Shown here: piece after piece, positions 35,045 to 44,168 of the stretch | How positions within the stretch are numbered: position 1 is the first letter of the stretch | Layout: each line of letters starts with the position of its first letter | Source: Thermoleophilia bacterium | GTDB lineage: Bacteria > Actinomycetota > Thermoleophilia > Gaiellales > Gaiellaceae | Direction: 5' to 3' | Length of the DNA stretch: 64,000 nucleotides | Assembly (NCBI GenBank): GCA_020845695.1 | Contig: JADLFG010000079.1 | Coordinates: forward strand, 62,001 to 126,000 | Translations under genes and position numbers: made by a program | Notes under the pieces: model-generated | Seen by the model: only the letters and a program-made list of their open reading frames with translations | Database searches by the model: none | Told to the model about the DNA's origin: nothing

Positions 35045-35991
35045 CGGGAAGGCCGGGCGAGCGCGCCGGCCGGCGCACCGCCCGTCAACGCGACCGCGAG
35101 GTCGCGAGCGGCGAGCCGGTAGGCGAGCTCGTAAGCCTCGGGCGAGTACCAGGCGGCGTGCGGGTTCAGGATCGTGCGCGGCCAGCGGAGGGCGGGCTCC
35201 CCCGCCGCCGGCGGCTCACGCGGAAGCACGTCGAGCGCGGCGCCGCCGAGGTGCCCGGAGGCGAGCGACTCGCCGAGCGCCACGTGGTCGACAAGCCCGG
35301 CGCGAGCGCAGTTGACGAGGTAGGCGCCCGGCCGCATCGCAGCGAGCGCTGCCGCGTCCACGAGCCCCGCGGTCTCCGCGGAGAGCGGCAGGTGAAGCGT
35401 CACGCAGTCGGCGCCGGCGAGCAGCTCGTGCAGGGAGGCGACCGGCTCGGCGCCCGCCCGGCGCACCTCGGTCGCCGGGACGAGCGGGTCGTACGCCCGC
35501 ACGGTGAGGCCGAGCGCCGCGGCCCGCGTGGCGACCGCGCGTCCGATCCGCCCGCAGCCGGCGATGCCGAGCACGGCGCCGGCGAGGCGCCGCGGCGGGT
35601 GCGCGAGTACGTCCCACTCACCGGCGCGCACACGACGATCGAGCTCCGCGACACCGCGCAGGAGCGCGAGCACGAGCGCGATCGTGTGCTCGGCCACCTC
35701 CTCGGTGCAGTAGCCGGCGACGTTCGAGCACCAGACGCCGGCCGCGGCAAGCGTCTCGACATCGAGGTTGTCGAAGCCCGTCGAGTTGGTCGCGACGGCC
35801 TCGAGCCGAGGCAGCCGCGCGAGCTCTGCGGCCCCCACCGCCACCTCGGGGGAGACGAGCAGGCCGATCACGTCCCGCCCTCCGGGGCGGTCTGCCCGCT
35901 CGACCGAGACACCCGCGCCGCGCAGGTCCTCGATGGCCCAGTCGAGCGGCCAGGTCGGGTCGAGGACGAGGACGCGGCGCCCGTCAGGCAC
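35041..35991 (-). CDS. D-isomer-specific 2-hydroxyacid dehydrogenase family protein
   Basis: 316 residues. NAD motif GIAGCGRIGRAVATRA, catalytic Arg in VNCARAGLVD, Glu in LPREPP and His in NPHAAWYS are all present, with the usual order of substrate domain, NAD domain and C-terminal helix. Closest in type to C-terminal-binding-protein/glyoxylate reductase-like members. GTG 35991 overlaps the end of the C45 hydrolase by 8 nt. Reduces a 2-oxoacid or oxidises a D-hydroxyacid; substrate unknown. Confidence 0.87.
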   Translation of the reverse strand: MPDGRRVLVLDPTWPLDWAIEDLRGAGVSVERADRPGGRDVIGLLVSPEVAVGAAELARLPRLEAVATNSTGFDNLDVETLAAAGVWCSNVAGYCTEEVAEHTIALVLALLRGVAELDRRVRAGEWDVLAHPPRRLAGAVLGIAGCGRIGRAVATRAAALGLTVRAYDPLVPATEVRRAGAEPVASLHELLAGADCVTLHLPLSAETAGLVDAAALAAMRPGAYLVNCARAGLVDHVALGESLASGHLGGAALDVLPREPPAAGEPALRWPRTILNPHAAWYSPEAYELAYRLAARDLAVALTGGAPAGALARPSR

Positions 35992-37132
35992 GGGCGCGAG
36001 CGAGCGACGGCTTCGCGAGCAGCTCGCCGCAGTCGAGCTCCCGGTAGGAGGCCGTGCAGGGCGGCCCGTCGGCGAGCCAGAGCCGCCGCGCGTCCACGTC
36101 GATGACGAGCGAGGCGACCGTGGCTCCGCGCTCGGCCTCGGGGAAGCGCCCGTCGGGATGGCAGCAGACGCCGTTTGGGTGGTTTGCGTGGTCGGCGAGC
36201 GCCTCAGCCAGAGCCTCGACGGTCAGCGGTCCGGACGCCTCGATGCGAGCGCGCAGCCGCTCGAGCCGAAACGGGCTGTCCGGCATCACCCAGAGTCCGA
36301 CGTCGCGCCGGTCGAACGACGGCGAGACGAAATGGTTGGTGTGCAGGAGGACACCCCGCTCGGGGAAGACGAGGAAGAGGCGGGAGAAGTCGCCGGGGGC
36401 CGCCTCGACCTCGACGGCGAGCCCGTCCTCGTGCGCGATCAGGTAGCTGGCCGAGGACGAGCGCCGGCTCCGCTGGATCGTCGCGAGCGCGTCCGAGCAG
36501 CTCTCCGCGTCGAGGATCGCGCGCAGGAGGACGTGGTAGGGGACGCCCGGCTCGCCGCGGTCGTCGTCGGTGACGAGCGCGTTCGTCATGACCGCGAGCC
36601 CGCTCGAGTTGAGACCGGCCTTGGCGAGCAGCCCCGCCTCGACGACGGTGACGAACCCGGGCGCGTCCGGCTGCGAGGCCTCGAGCACGACCACGGTGTC
36701 GAACGAGTGGAGCAGCCAGTCCCAGTTCTGGCCGGCGAGCGTGTGCCCGTTCGCGCTGGCGGAGGGCAGCACCGCGAACGCGCTGCAGCCGTCGCGGAGC
36801 GGCGGAGCCTGCGCGTCCGCCTGGCGAGCCTTCGCCGCGAACATCACCTCCGTGCGGACGTTGAGCGCGAGCACGTCCCCGAACGGCACCGCCGCGCCCT
36901 CGGCGAGTCCGCGCAGCTCCTCGACGTACTTCCCGCCGAACGCGGCGATCGGGGCCTCGTAGGGCCGGGCGGCCGCGACGACCCGCTCCCAGCTCCAGCC
37001 CGCGTAGTGGCCGAACACCTCGGCGTAGGCCTCGAGCGAGCGCCGCACGCGCTCGCGCGCCTGCTCCCCGTACGAGCGCCCGCGCTCGCGGGGCCCGCCC
37101 TGGACGCGGACGTGCGGGTAGGTCGCACCCAC
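35984..37132 (-). CDS. C45 autoproteolytic acyltransferase/hydrolase (isopenicillin-N acyltransferase-like)
   Basis: 382 residues from GTG 37132, which lies 6 nt after TACCGT on the minus strand (leaderless). RDGCSAFAV contains the nucleophile Cys116, exposed by self-cleavage in this Ntn-hydrolase family; GQNWDWLL and LNSSGLAVMTNAL are conserved downstream motifs. These enzymes hydrolyse or transfer N-acyl groups of amino acids or beta-lactams. It is the first gene of the operon with a 2-hydroxyacid dehydrogenase and an amino-acid oxidase, so an N-acyl-amino-acid could be deacylated and then oxidised. Confidence 0.82.
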   Translation of the reverse strand: MGATYPHVRVQGGPRERGRSYGEQARERVRRSLEAYAEVFGHYAGWSWERVVAAARPYEAPIAAFGGKYVEELRGLAEGAAVPFGDVLALNVRTEVMFAAKARQADAQAPPLRDGCSAFAVLPSASANGHTLAGQNWDWLLHSFDTVVVLEASQPDAPGFVTVVEAGLLAKAGLNSSGLAVMTNALVTDDDRGEPGVPYHVLLRAILDAESCSDALATIQRSRRSSSASYLIAHEDGLAVEVEAAPGDFSRLFLVFPERGVLLHTNHFVSPSFDRRDVGLWVMPDSPFRLERLRARIEASGPLTVEALAEALADHANHPNGVCCHPDGRFPEAERGATVASLVIDVDARRLWLADGPPCTASYRELDCGELLAKPSLARARA

Positions 37133-37138
37133 GGCCGC

Positions 37139-37144
37139 ACGGTA
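37139..37144 (-). promoter_or_regulatory. -10 box of the C45 hydrolase operon
   Basis: TACCGT on the minus strand, 6 nt before GTG 37132. Confidence 0.4.
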
Positions 37145-37237
37145 CCACCACCGTCGCGCGGTTGAAGCGCCACGCCAACTGTGGTTCACTCCGATTCGTC
37201 TTACCGATTGAGGGCATCAGCGAGACGGGAGGAGACG

Positions 37238-38563
37238 ATGAGGCATCCGCGTGAGCGACGGGGGCTCGACCGGCGCGACTTCCTCCGGACGAGCGCCGCA
37301 GCGGCGCTCGGCCTGGCCGGCTCCGGCTCGCTGCTCGCAGCCTGCGGCGGCTCGACAGGGGAGCCGGTCGCGACGGACGGCGAAGCGGTGACCACGGGGG
37401 CCGAGACTGCCGCGCCCGCAACGACCGAAGCGCCGGCGACCACCGGCGGCGAGGCTCCGTTCCAGCTCGCCCGGCCTGACTCCCCGGTGACTCTGCCGCT
37501 CTTCGACGACAATCCGCCGCCCGACTCCGGGCTCGAGCCGGAGAGCGGCCCGCTGCGGGTCTACAACTGGGTCGACTACCTCTGGAAGCGCAAGCTGAAG
37601 GAGTTCGGCGAGGAGTACGGCGTCGAGGTCGAGCTGACGACGTTCTACACCATGGACGAGGCGATCACGAAGCTGGCCTCGGGCGCGGTCGCGTTCGACG
37701 TCTTCTTCCCGACGCCCGACCGGATCGGCCGGCTCGTCGCGGGGAAGCTGCTGCGGCCGCTGAACCTCGACTACATCCCCAACCTCGCGAACGTGTGGCC
37801 GCAGCTTCAGGACCCGTTCTACGATCTCGGCTCCCTCTACACGGTCCCGTACACGATCTACACGACCGGGATCGGCTACCGCATCGACAAGCTCGCGGCC
37901 GAGCCCGGGACGCTCGCGAACCCCTACGACGTCTACTGGGATCCGGCCTACAAGGGCCAGACGTTCCTGCTCGACGACAGCCGCGAGGCGATCGCCATGG
38001 TCCTGCTGAGAAACGGCATCACCGACCTCAACACCGAGGACCCGGCGGCGATCGAGGCCGCCAAGGAGGAGCTGATCGCGCTGATCGACCTCGTCAACGT
38101 CAAGGTCTCGGTCGAGGACTACTCAAGGATCCCCGAGGGCTCAGCCTGGATCCACCAGGCCTGGTCGGGCTCGATGATCGCCGCCCCCTACTACCTGCCC
38201 GAGGGCACCGACGCGAGCGTGATCGGCTACTGGTACCCACCCGAGGGCGGCGGGGCAATCGGCTCGGACGCGATCTCCGTCCTGCGCAGCTCGCGAAACC
38301 CGGTGCTCGCCCACCATTTCCTCAACTTCATGCTGGACGAGAAGCACGCCTACGAGAACTTCGCCGGCTTCGTCGGCTACCAGCCGCCGCTGACGTCGAT
38401 CGATCCGGAGCGGCTCGTCGCCGACGGAGTCGTCCCCGAGCAGCTCGCGACCGCCGTCGTGCGCCCAACCGACTTCGACCGCGGCTACCAGGAGCTCGAG
38501 CTCAGCCCCGAGGGGCAGATTCTGTGGCAGAACGCCTGGGCCGAGTTCAAGGCCGGCGTCTAG
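37238..38563 (+). CDS. polyamine-type ABC transporter substrate-binding lipoprotein, second system
   Basis: 441 residues. ATG 37238 follows GGGAGGAG; upstream in-frame ATG 37181 would give an odd extension. Tat signal LDRRDFLRTSAAAALG, lipobox LLAAC with Cys36, an Ala/Thr-rich linker (ETAAPATTEAPATTG), then LRVYNWVDYLWKRKLKEFG and VFFPTPDRIGRLV as in PotD/PotF. It is only distantly similar to the protein at 30463-31737 and is followed by two permeases. Confidence 0.88.
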   Translation: MRHPRERRGLDRRDFLRTSAAAALGLAGSGSLLAACGGSTGEPVATDGEAVTTGAETAAPATTEAPATTGGEAPFQLARPDSPVTLPLFDDNPPPDSGLEPESGPLRVYNWVDYLWKRKLKEFGEEYGVEVELTTFYTMDEAITKLASGAVAFDVFFPTPDRIGRLVAGKLLRPLNLDYIPNLANVWPQLQDPFYDLGSLYTVPYTIYTTGIGYRIDKLAAEPGTLANPYDVYWDPAYKGQTFLLDDSREAIAMVLLRNGITDLNTEDPAAIEAAKEELIALIDLVNVKVSVEDYSRIPEGSAWIHQAWSGSMIAAPYYLPEGTDASVIGYWYPPEGGGAIGSDAISVLRSSRNPVLAHHFLNFMLDEKHAYENFAGFVGYQPPLTSIDPERLVADGVVPEQLATAVVRPTDFDRGYQELELSPEGQILWQNAWAEFKAGV

Positions 38564-38573
38564 CCCGCCCGTC

Positions 38574-39467
38574 GTGAGCTACCCACGCTGGCTCTGGCCC
38601 GTCCTCTCGGCGCCGGCGCTCGCCTGGCTCGGCCTCTTCTTCTGCGTGCCGTTCTACGCGGTGCTCGCGGTCGCGATGGGCTCGGTCGACCCGATCTTCC
38701 AGACGCCGAAGCCGACCTGGAACCCGCTCGCGTGGGACACGTCCGCGTTCTCGTTCGTCTTCGACGGCCTGCTCACGAGCGGCGGCCCGTTCCAGAAGGT
38801 GTTCCTGCGCACGATCGCCTACGTCGCGGTCGCGCTCGCGCTCTCGCTCGCGATCGCCTACCCGGTCGCCTACTTCGTCGCCCGCCGGGCCGGGCGCTTC
38901 AAGACGATCCTGCTCGTCGGGCTCGTCGCGCCGTTCTTCATCAGCTACCTGATGCGGATGCTCGCCTGGATCAACCTGCTCCAGGAGGACGGCTGGGTCA
39001 ACGACGCGCTGCTCTGGGCGAACCTGATCGACCGCCCGGTCGCCTGGCTCGACGGCCGCGCCTCCGCGGTCGTGCTTGGCCTCGTCTACGGCTACGTCCC
39101 GTTCCTGATCCTGCCCCTGTACGCCTTCCTCGACCGGATCGACGAGCGCGTGCTCGAGGCCGCGCGCGACCTGGGTGCGGGCCCGGTCCAGACCTTCCGC
39201 CGGGTGACGCTGCCCCTGTCCGCGCCGGCGATCCTCTCGGGCAGCGTGATCGTCGCGCTGCCGATGTTCGGGGACTACTACACGCCGGATCTCCTCTCCG
39301 GCTCGCCGCGCACGAGCCTGATCGGCAACGAGATCAACCTCTACCTGCGCGGCGGCCAGCAGATCCCGGTCGGGGCGGCGCTCGTCTGCGTCCTGACGAT
39401 GCTGCTGCTCGTCCTGATCGTCGCCTACCTCGTCTCGACCGCCCGCGCGACGCGGAGGCTGCGATGA
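38574..39467 (+). CDS. polyamine-type ABC transporter permease (PotB-like), second system
   Basis: 297 residues, six membrane segments, EAA loop EAARDLGAGPVQTFRRVTLPLSAP. GTG start 10 nt after the binding-protein stop. Overlaps the next permease as ATGA. Confidence 0.88.
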   Translation: MSYPRWLWPVLSAPALAWLGLFFCVPFYAVLAVAMGSVDPIFQTPKPTWNPLAWDTSAFSFVFDGLLTSGGPFQKVFLRTIAYVAVALALSLAIAYPVAYFVARRAGRFKTILLVGLVAPFFISYLMRMLAWINLLQEDGWVNDALLWANLIDRPVAWLDGRASAVVLGLVYGYVPFLILPLYAFLDRIDERVLEAARDLGAGPVQTFRRVTLPLSAPAILSGSVIVALPMFGDYYTPDLLSGSPRTSLIGNEINLYLRGGQQIPVGAALVCVLTMLLLVLIVAYLVSTARATRRLR

Positions 39468-40336
39468 AGCGGCGGCTCGCGCGCTGGCGCCGGCGGCCGG
39501 TGCTGCTCGCACTGATCACGCTCGCGTACCTCGCGTGGTCGCTCGTGCCCGTCCTGCTCGCGGTGCGCTTCTCCTTCAACGACGGCCGCTCGCGCAGCTC
39601 CGCGCAGGGCTGGTCGACACGCTGGTACTGGGGCGACCCGGACCTATCGGTGTGGCGCGACCCCGACCTGCGCTCGGCGCTCCTCCAGAGCCTGCGCCTG
39701 GCCGGGCTCGCGATCGTGATCGCCGTGCCGCTCGGGGTAGGGGCCGCGATCGGAATCACGCGCTGGCGCGGCCGGGCGGCCAAGCCGGCGAACCTGATCG
39801 CGCTCTCGACGCTCGTGACGCCCGAGATCGTGATGGGCTCGGCGCTCCTGCTCGTGTTCGTCAACCTGCTCACGTTCGTGCCGCTCGGGACCATGGCCCA
39901 GCTCGCCGGCCACGTGACGTTCTCGCTCGCGTTCGTCCTGCTCGTCGTGCGCGGCCGGCTCGTCTCGATCGGCCGGGAGTACGAGGAGGCGGCGATGGAC
40001 CTCGGCGCCTCCTCGCTACGCACGCTCCGCTCGATTCTCCTGCCGCTGCTCTCGCCCGCGATCGTCGCGAGCGCGATCGTCGTGTTCGCGCTCTCGATGG
40101 ACGACTTCGTCGTCAGCGCGTTCCTCTCGGCCGGCGCCGGGACGGACACCGTCCCGGTACGCATCTACTCGAACGCGCGCGGATCGCCGACTCCGGCCCT
40201 GAACGCGCTCGCGAGCCTGACGCTGTTTCTGACGCTGGCGGCGGTCGCGCTCGCCTTCGTCGCCTGGCAGGCGGTCCGCCGCCGCGGCGGCGAGCGCGGC
40301 TCGGCCGTGCGCGAGCTCGCGCGGCTCGAGCTCTGA
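39464..40336 (+). CDS. polyamine-type ABC transporter permease (PotC-like), second system
   Basis: 290 residues. LVPVLLAVRFSFNDGRS near the N-terminus and the EAA loop EEAAMDLGASSLRTLRSILLPLL are PotC-like. Last gene of the operon; no ATP-binding gene follows, so the ATPase must come from elsewhere, most simply from 29259-30434. Confidence 0.88.
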   Translation: MKRRLARWRRRPVLLALITLAYLAWSLVPVLLAVRFSFNDGRSRSSAQGWSTRWYWGDPDLSVWRDPDLRSALLQSLRLAGLAIVIAVPLGVGAAIGITRWRGRAAKPANLIALSTLVTPEIVMGSALLLVFVNLLTFVPLGTMAQLAGHVTFSLAFVLLVVRGRLVSIGREYEEAAMDLGASSLRTLRSILLPLLSPAIVASAIVVFALSMDDFVVSAFLSAGAGTDTVPVRIYSNARGSPTPALNALASLTLFLTLAAVALAFVAWQAVRRRGGERGSAVRELARLEL

Positions 40337-40380
40337 GCGGCCACCCGAGCGGGGTCAGGCGCGCGGGCGCGGGATCGGGC

Positions 40381-40386
40381 TAGGCT
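40381..40386 (+). promoter_or_regulatory. -10 box of the SDR / acyl-CoA dehydrogenase pair
   Basis: TAGGCT, 9 nt before ATG 40396, no Shine-Dalgarno. Confidence 0.45.
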
Positions 40387-40395
40387 TGTGCAGCG

Positions 40396-41169
40396 ATGAC
40401 GGCGGGACCTGGCGGCGGCACGATGCCGATGCGGCTCGAGGGCCGCGTCGCGCTCGTCACCGGCGCCGCCGGCGCGATCGGCTCGGCGACCGCCGAGCGG
40501 CTGGCCGGCGAGGGCGCCACGGTCGTCTGCACCGACCTGGACGGGCCCGGCGCGGAGGCCGTCGCGGCGCGAATCCGGGCAGCCGGCGGCCGCGCGGCGG
40601 GTCTCGGTCACGACGTGGCGAGCCGGCCCGCGTGGGAGGAGGCGCTGGAGGCCGCGGTCGGCGCGTTCGGGCAGCTCGACGTGCTCGTCAACAACGCCGG
40701 CATCACGCGCGACCGCACGCTCTCGAAGCTGACGGACGAGGAGTGGGACGCCGTGATCGCGGTGCACCTGCGCGGCACGTACCTCGGCTGCCAGCACGGC
40801 CTGGCGGCGATGCGCGAGCGCGGCTGGGGACGGATCGTCAACCTCTCCTCGATCTCCGCTTGGGGCACGATCGGGCAGACGAACTACGCGGCCGCCAAGG
40901 CGGGGATTGTGGGGATCACCCGCACGGTCGCGCTCGAGGGCGCCCGCCACGGCGTGCTCGCGAACGCAATCGCGCCGGGATGGATCGACACGCCCATGCT
41001 GCGCGCGATCCCGGCTGACCTGTTCGAGCGCGGGCGCGGGCGCGTCCCGCTCGGCCGCTACGGGGAGCCGGGCGAGATCGCGGCGGTCGTCGCGTTCCTC
41101 GCCTCGGACGACGCCAGCTACGTGACCGGCCAGGTCATCCACGTCAACGGCGGGGCACTCCTGCCCTGA
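40396..41169 (+). CDS. SDR oxidoreductase (FabG-like 3-oxoacyl reductase)
   Basis: 257 residues with the complete classical SDR set: ALVTGAAGAIGSATA for NAD(P), VLVNNAGIT, Ser in NLSSISAWG, and Tyr/Lys in TNYAAAKAGIVG. This contrasts with the SDR at 8201. Followed 18 nt later by an acyl-CoA dehydrogenase, so a 3-hydroxyacyl-CoA or related alcohol is the likely substrate. Confidence 0.88.
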   Translation: MTAGPGGGTMPMRLEGRVALVTGAAGAIGSATAERLAGEGATVVCTDLDGPGAEAVAARIRAAGGRAAGLGHDVASRPAWEEALEAAVGAFGQLDVLVNNAGITRDRTLSKLTDEEWDAVIAVHLRGTYLGCQHGLAAMRERGWGRIVNLSSISAWGTIGQTNYAAAKAGIVGITRTVALEGARHGVLANAIAPGWIDTPMLRAIPADLFERGRGRVPLGRYGEPGEIAAVVAFLASDDASYVTGQVIHVNGGALLP

Positions 41170-41187
41170 CGCCTCCGGAGGACGCCG

Positions 41188-42330
41188 ATGGACACGACCC
41201 TCTCCAGGCTCGACCGCAGGCTCGTCGCGCACGCCCACGAGTTCGCGGAGCGCGAGTTGCGCCCGGTCGCGGCCCGGTACGACGAGACCGAGGAGTTCCC
41301 CTGGGAGGTCGTCTACAAGGCCGCCGAGGCCGGGCTCGCCGCCTACGACCTGCCCGAGGAGTACGGCGGCGGCGGCGTCACGAGTCTCCTCACGAGCTGC
41401 CACATCGCCGAGGAGCTCGCGTGGGGCGACGGGCCGATCACGGGAGCGTTCGGCGGCGGCAGCTTCTTCGCCGGGCCGATCGTCGCGCTCGGCACCGAGG
41501 AGCAGAAGGCGCGCTGGCTCCCGCGGTTGTGCGGGCCGCGGCCGCCGATGGCCGCGCTCGCGATCACCGAGCCGCACTGCGGCTCGGACGCGGCCGCGCT
41601 CAAGACCCACGCGCGACGGGTCGACGGCGGCTACGTCCTCGACGGGCAGAAGACGTGGATCTCGAACGCCCCGATCGCCGAGCTCTACCTCGTCTACGCG
41701 ACGGTCGCACCGGGGACGCGGTCGAAGGGGATCACCTCGTTCGTGGTCGAGCAGGACGACCCGGGCTTCACGCCGGGGCGCTCGCTGCCCAAGCTGGGCG
41801 CGCGCTGCTACCCGGCCGGAGAGCTGTTCTTCAAGGACTGCTTCGTCCCGGAGGATCGCCGGATCGGCGAGGAGGGCCGGGGTTTCTCCGGAGTGATGCG
41901 CTGGTTCGACTGGACGCGCGTTCAGCTCGCCGCCAACTCGATCGGGATGGGCCGGGCGGCACTCGAGGTCGCGGTCGAGTATGCGAAGGAGCGCGAGGCG
42001 TTCGGCAAGGCGATCCACGAGTACCAGGCGGTGAGCTTCCGGCTCGTCGACGCGAAGCTGCGCCTCGACCAGGCCCGGCTCCTCACCCACCATGCGGCAC
42101 GGCTCGCCGACGCCGGACAGCCGTTCACGGTCGAGGCGGCGATGGCCAAGCTGGCCGCCTCGGAGGCGGCCTGGTACACGGCCTGGGCGGCCGTGCAGAC
42201 GCTCGGCTCGAACGGCTACTCGCGGGAGTACCCGGTCGAGCGCTGGCTCCGCAACATCAAGCTCGAGGAGATCTACGAGGGCACGAGCGACATCCAGCGG
42301 CTCGTGATCGCGCGCAGCATGTTCGGCTAG
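41188..42330 (+). CDS. acyl-CoA dehydrogenase
   Basis: 380 residues, FAD enzyme with the normal three-domain order. ALAITEPHCGSDAAALKT and QKTWISNAPIAELYLVYA form the FAD/substrate cleft; the catalytic Glu is in EEIYEGTSDIQRLVIAR. GGAGG ribosome-binding site 7 nt before ATG. Oxidises an acyl-CoA to the enoyl-CoA and passes electrons to an electron-transfer flavoprotein. Confidence 0.93.
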   Translation: MDTTLSRLDRRLVAHAHEFAERELRPVAARYDETEEFPWEVVYKAAEAGLAAYDLPEEYGGGGVTSLLTSCHIAEELAWGDGPITGAFGGGSFFAGPIVALGTEEQKARWLPRLCGPRPPMAALAITEPHCGSDAAALKTHARRVDGGYVLDGQKTWISNAPIAELYLVYATVAPGTRSKGITSFVVEQDDPGFTPGRSLPKLGARCYPAGELFFKDCFVPEDRRIGEEGRGFSGVMRWFDWTRVQLAANSIGMGRAALEVAVEYAKEREAFGKAIHEYQAVSFRLVDAKLRLDQARLLTHHAARLADAGQPFTVEAAMAKLAASEAAWYTAWAAVQTLGSNGYSREYPVERWLRNIKLEEIYEGTSDIQRLVIARSMFG

Positions 42331-42448
42331 CACCGCCGCGGCTGAGAGCCGGCACGCCGAACGGGGAGGCACGCTGGGTGACCGGGCCCCGGGGATCGCC
42401 GCCGGGAGGGCCCCGATACCGCGCCGGGTGCCGACCCGGCTCGGGCGG

Positions 42449-42482
42449 CCATGTCCCGGGGTCTGGCCCCCGGCCATGGCCA
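42449..42482. repeat. intergenic palindrome related to the 3571-3637 repeats
   Basis: GGCCATGTCCCGGGGTCTGG is the left part and CCCCCGGCCATGGCC the right part of an imperfect hairpin that keeps CATGTCC, the G run, TGGCCCC and a terminal CATG. It sits in the 208-bp gap between convergent genes, which holds nothing else recognisable. Confidence 0.6.
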
Positions 42483-42538
42483 TTTCAAGCAGGGGTGGCT
42501 GCGGGGTGGAGGCGGTGACCCGCGCCCGCCGGGCGCCG

Positions 42539-44152
42539 TCAGCCCGTCGCTTGCAGCCAGCGCAGACGCTGGCGCAGGACGACCACGGCGGGGCCCGAAG
42601 CAGCGAGCGCCCACTCGAGGTCTTCGGCGAGCGACGCCGGGGAGGTCACGCGCACAGGCACCCCGAAAGCCTCCGCGAGGCGCACGAAGTCGGGCTGGGC
42701 CAGGTCGACCGCGATCGGCTCGCCGTGCGTCTCGAGCTGGAACTGGCGCAGGATCCCGTAGCCGCCATCGTCGACGAGGAGCAGCGCGGCGTCGATTCCG
42801 TGCTGCCGCGCGCTCGCGAGCTCGGCGAGGCCGTACTGGAAGCCGCCGTCGCCGTGGACGGCGAGCGCGGGCGTGTCCGGCAGGGCCAGCTTCGCCCCGA
42901 GCGCTGCCGGCCAGGCGTAGCCGAGCGTGCCCGAGCCGAGCGGGTAGAGCCAGCGCCGCGGCGCGAGCACCGGGAAGTAGGAGGAGGCGAGGTAGGCGAG
43001 GATCGTCATGTCCCAAGCACCGATCGCGTCGGCCGGTAGCGCGGCGCGGATCGCCCGCAGCAGCCCGGCCTCGAGCTCCGCGCCCCGCTCGACGAGGCCG
43101 CGCCCGATCGCCTCGCGAAGCGCAGCGACGCGAGCCTCGGCGCGTCCGTCCGGCTCGCGGGCCGGCACCATCGCCGCGAGCGCGGCGAGCGTCTCGCGCG
43201 CGTCCCCGACGAGACCGACCGCGGCGGGGTAGCTGGCGCCGATCCGTTCGGGAGCCACGTCCGCGTGGATCAGGGTCGGCAGCCTGAGCCGCCAGTCGCT
43301 CGTCGTCTCCGCACCGAGCTCCGTGCCCACGGCGAGGACCGCGTCCGCGTCCTCGAGCAACGCGGCGAACGCGCCATCGCTGCAGGCGGAGCCGGCGGCG
43401 AGCGGGTGATCCTCGGGCAACGCCCCCTTGCCCATGAACGTCGTCGCGACAGGGGCGCGCAACCGCTCTGCCAGCTCGCGCAGCTCCTCCCAGGCGCCGG
43501 CCGCAAGCACGCCGCCGCCCGCCCAGATCGCCGGACGCTCCGCCGCGGCGAGCACGCTGGCTGCCTCGCCGAGCGCGGCCGAATCGGGCGGGGCGAGCGG
43601 CGCGGGCGCCCCGTCGAGCGATCCCACGGTCACCCCGGCGTCGTCCTTCAGCACGTCCCACGGCACCTCGACGTAGACGGGCCCCGCCGGGGGCGTGAGC
43701 GCGCACCGCCACGCCTGAGCGAGCAGCTCCGGGATCGCCTCGGCGCTGTCCGCCCGCGCCGCCGACTTGACGACCGGAGCAAACGAGGCGAGCTGGTCGG
43801 GGAGCTCGTGGAGGTAGCCGCGCCGCTTGCCGAGGAGCTCGCCCGGAATCTGCGAGGAGATCGCGACCACGGGCACGTGGGAGCTCGCCGCCTCCATCAG
43901 CGCCGCGAGCGAGATCAGCGCCCCGGGCCCGGTCGAGAGCAAGAGGGGCGCGGGGCGACGGCTGACACGAGCGTACCCGTCGGCGGCGAAGCCGGCGTTC
44001 AGCTCCGAGCGCAGCGCCACGCCGCGGACCGCGCTGGTCCGCAGCGCGTCCCACATCGGCATCGCGTGGATTCCGGGCAGCCCGAACGCAACCTGCGCCC
44101 CGAGCGCCTCGAGCGACTCGATGACGACGCGGCCTCCCGTCCTGACAGGCAT
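42539..44152 (-). CDS. thiamine-pyrophosphate enzyme (acetolactate synthase-like)
   Basis: 537 residues from ATG 44152, where family homology begins (MPVRTGGRVVIESLEALGAQVAFGLPG); ATG 44194 would overlap the upstream gene by 26 nt and remains possible. Three domains: PYR with the activating Glu in RSELNAGFAADGYAR, a central Rossmann domain, and the PP domain with GDGGFQYGLAELASARQHG and LVDDGGYG, where Asp replaces one common Asn. Such enzymes decarboxylate or ligate 2-oxoacids (benzoylformate, oxalyl-CoA, acetolactate); the product is unknown. Confidence 0.87.
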   Translation of the reverse strand: MPVRTGGRVVIESLEALGAQVAFGLPGIHAMPMWDALRTSAVRGVALRSELNAGFAADGYARVSRRPAPLLLSTGPGALISLAALMEAASSHVPVVAISSQIPGELLGKRRGYLHELPDQLASFAPVVKSAARADSAEAIPELLAQAWRCALTPPAGPVYVEVPWDVLKDDAGVTVGSLDGAPAPLAPPDSAALGEAASVLAAAERPAIWAGGGVLAAGAWEELRELAERLRAPVATTFMGKGALPEDHPLAAGSACSDGAFAALLEDADAVLAVGTELGAETTSDWRLRLPTLIHADVAPERIGASYPAAVGLVGDARETLAALAAMVPAREPDGRAEARVAALREAIGRGLVERGAELEAGLLRAIRAALPADAIGAWDMTILAYLASSYFPVLAPRRWLYPLGSGTLGYAWPAALGAKLALPDTPALAVHGDGGFQYGLAELASARQHGIDAALLLVDDGGYGILRQFQLETHGEPIAVDLAQPDFVRLAEAFGVPVRVTSPASLAEDLEWALAASGPAVVVLRQRLRWLQATG

Positions 44153-44168
44153 CCCGGGGGCCTCGAGC

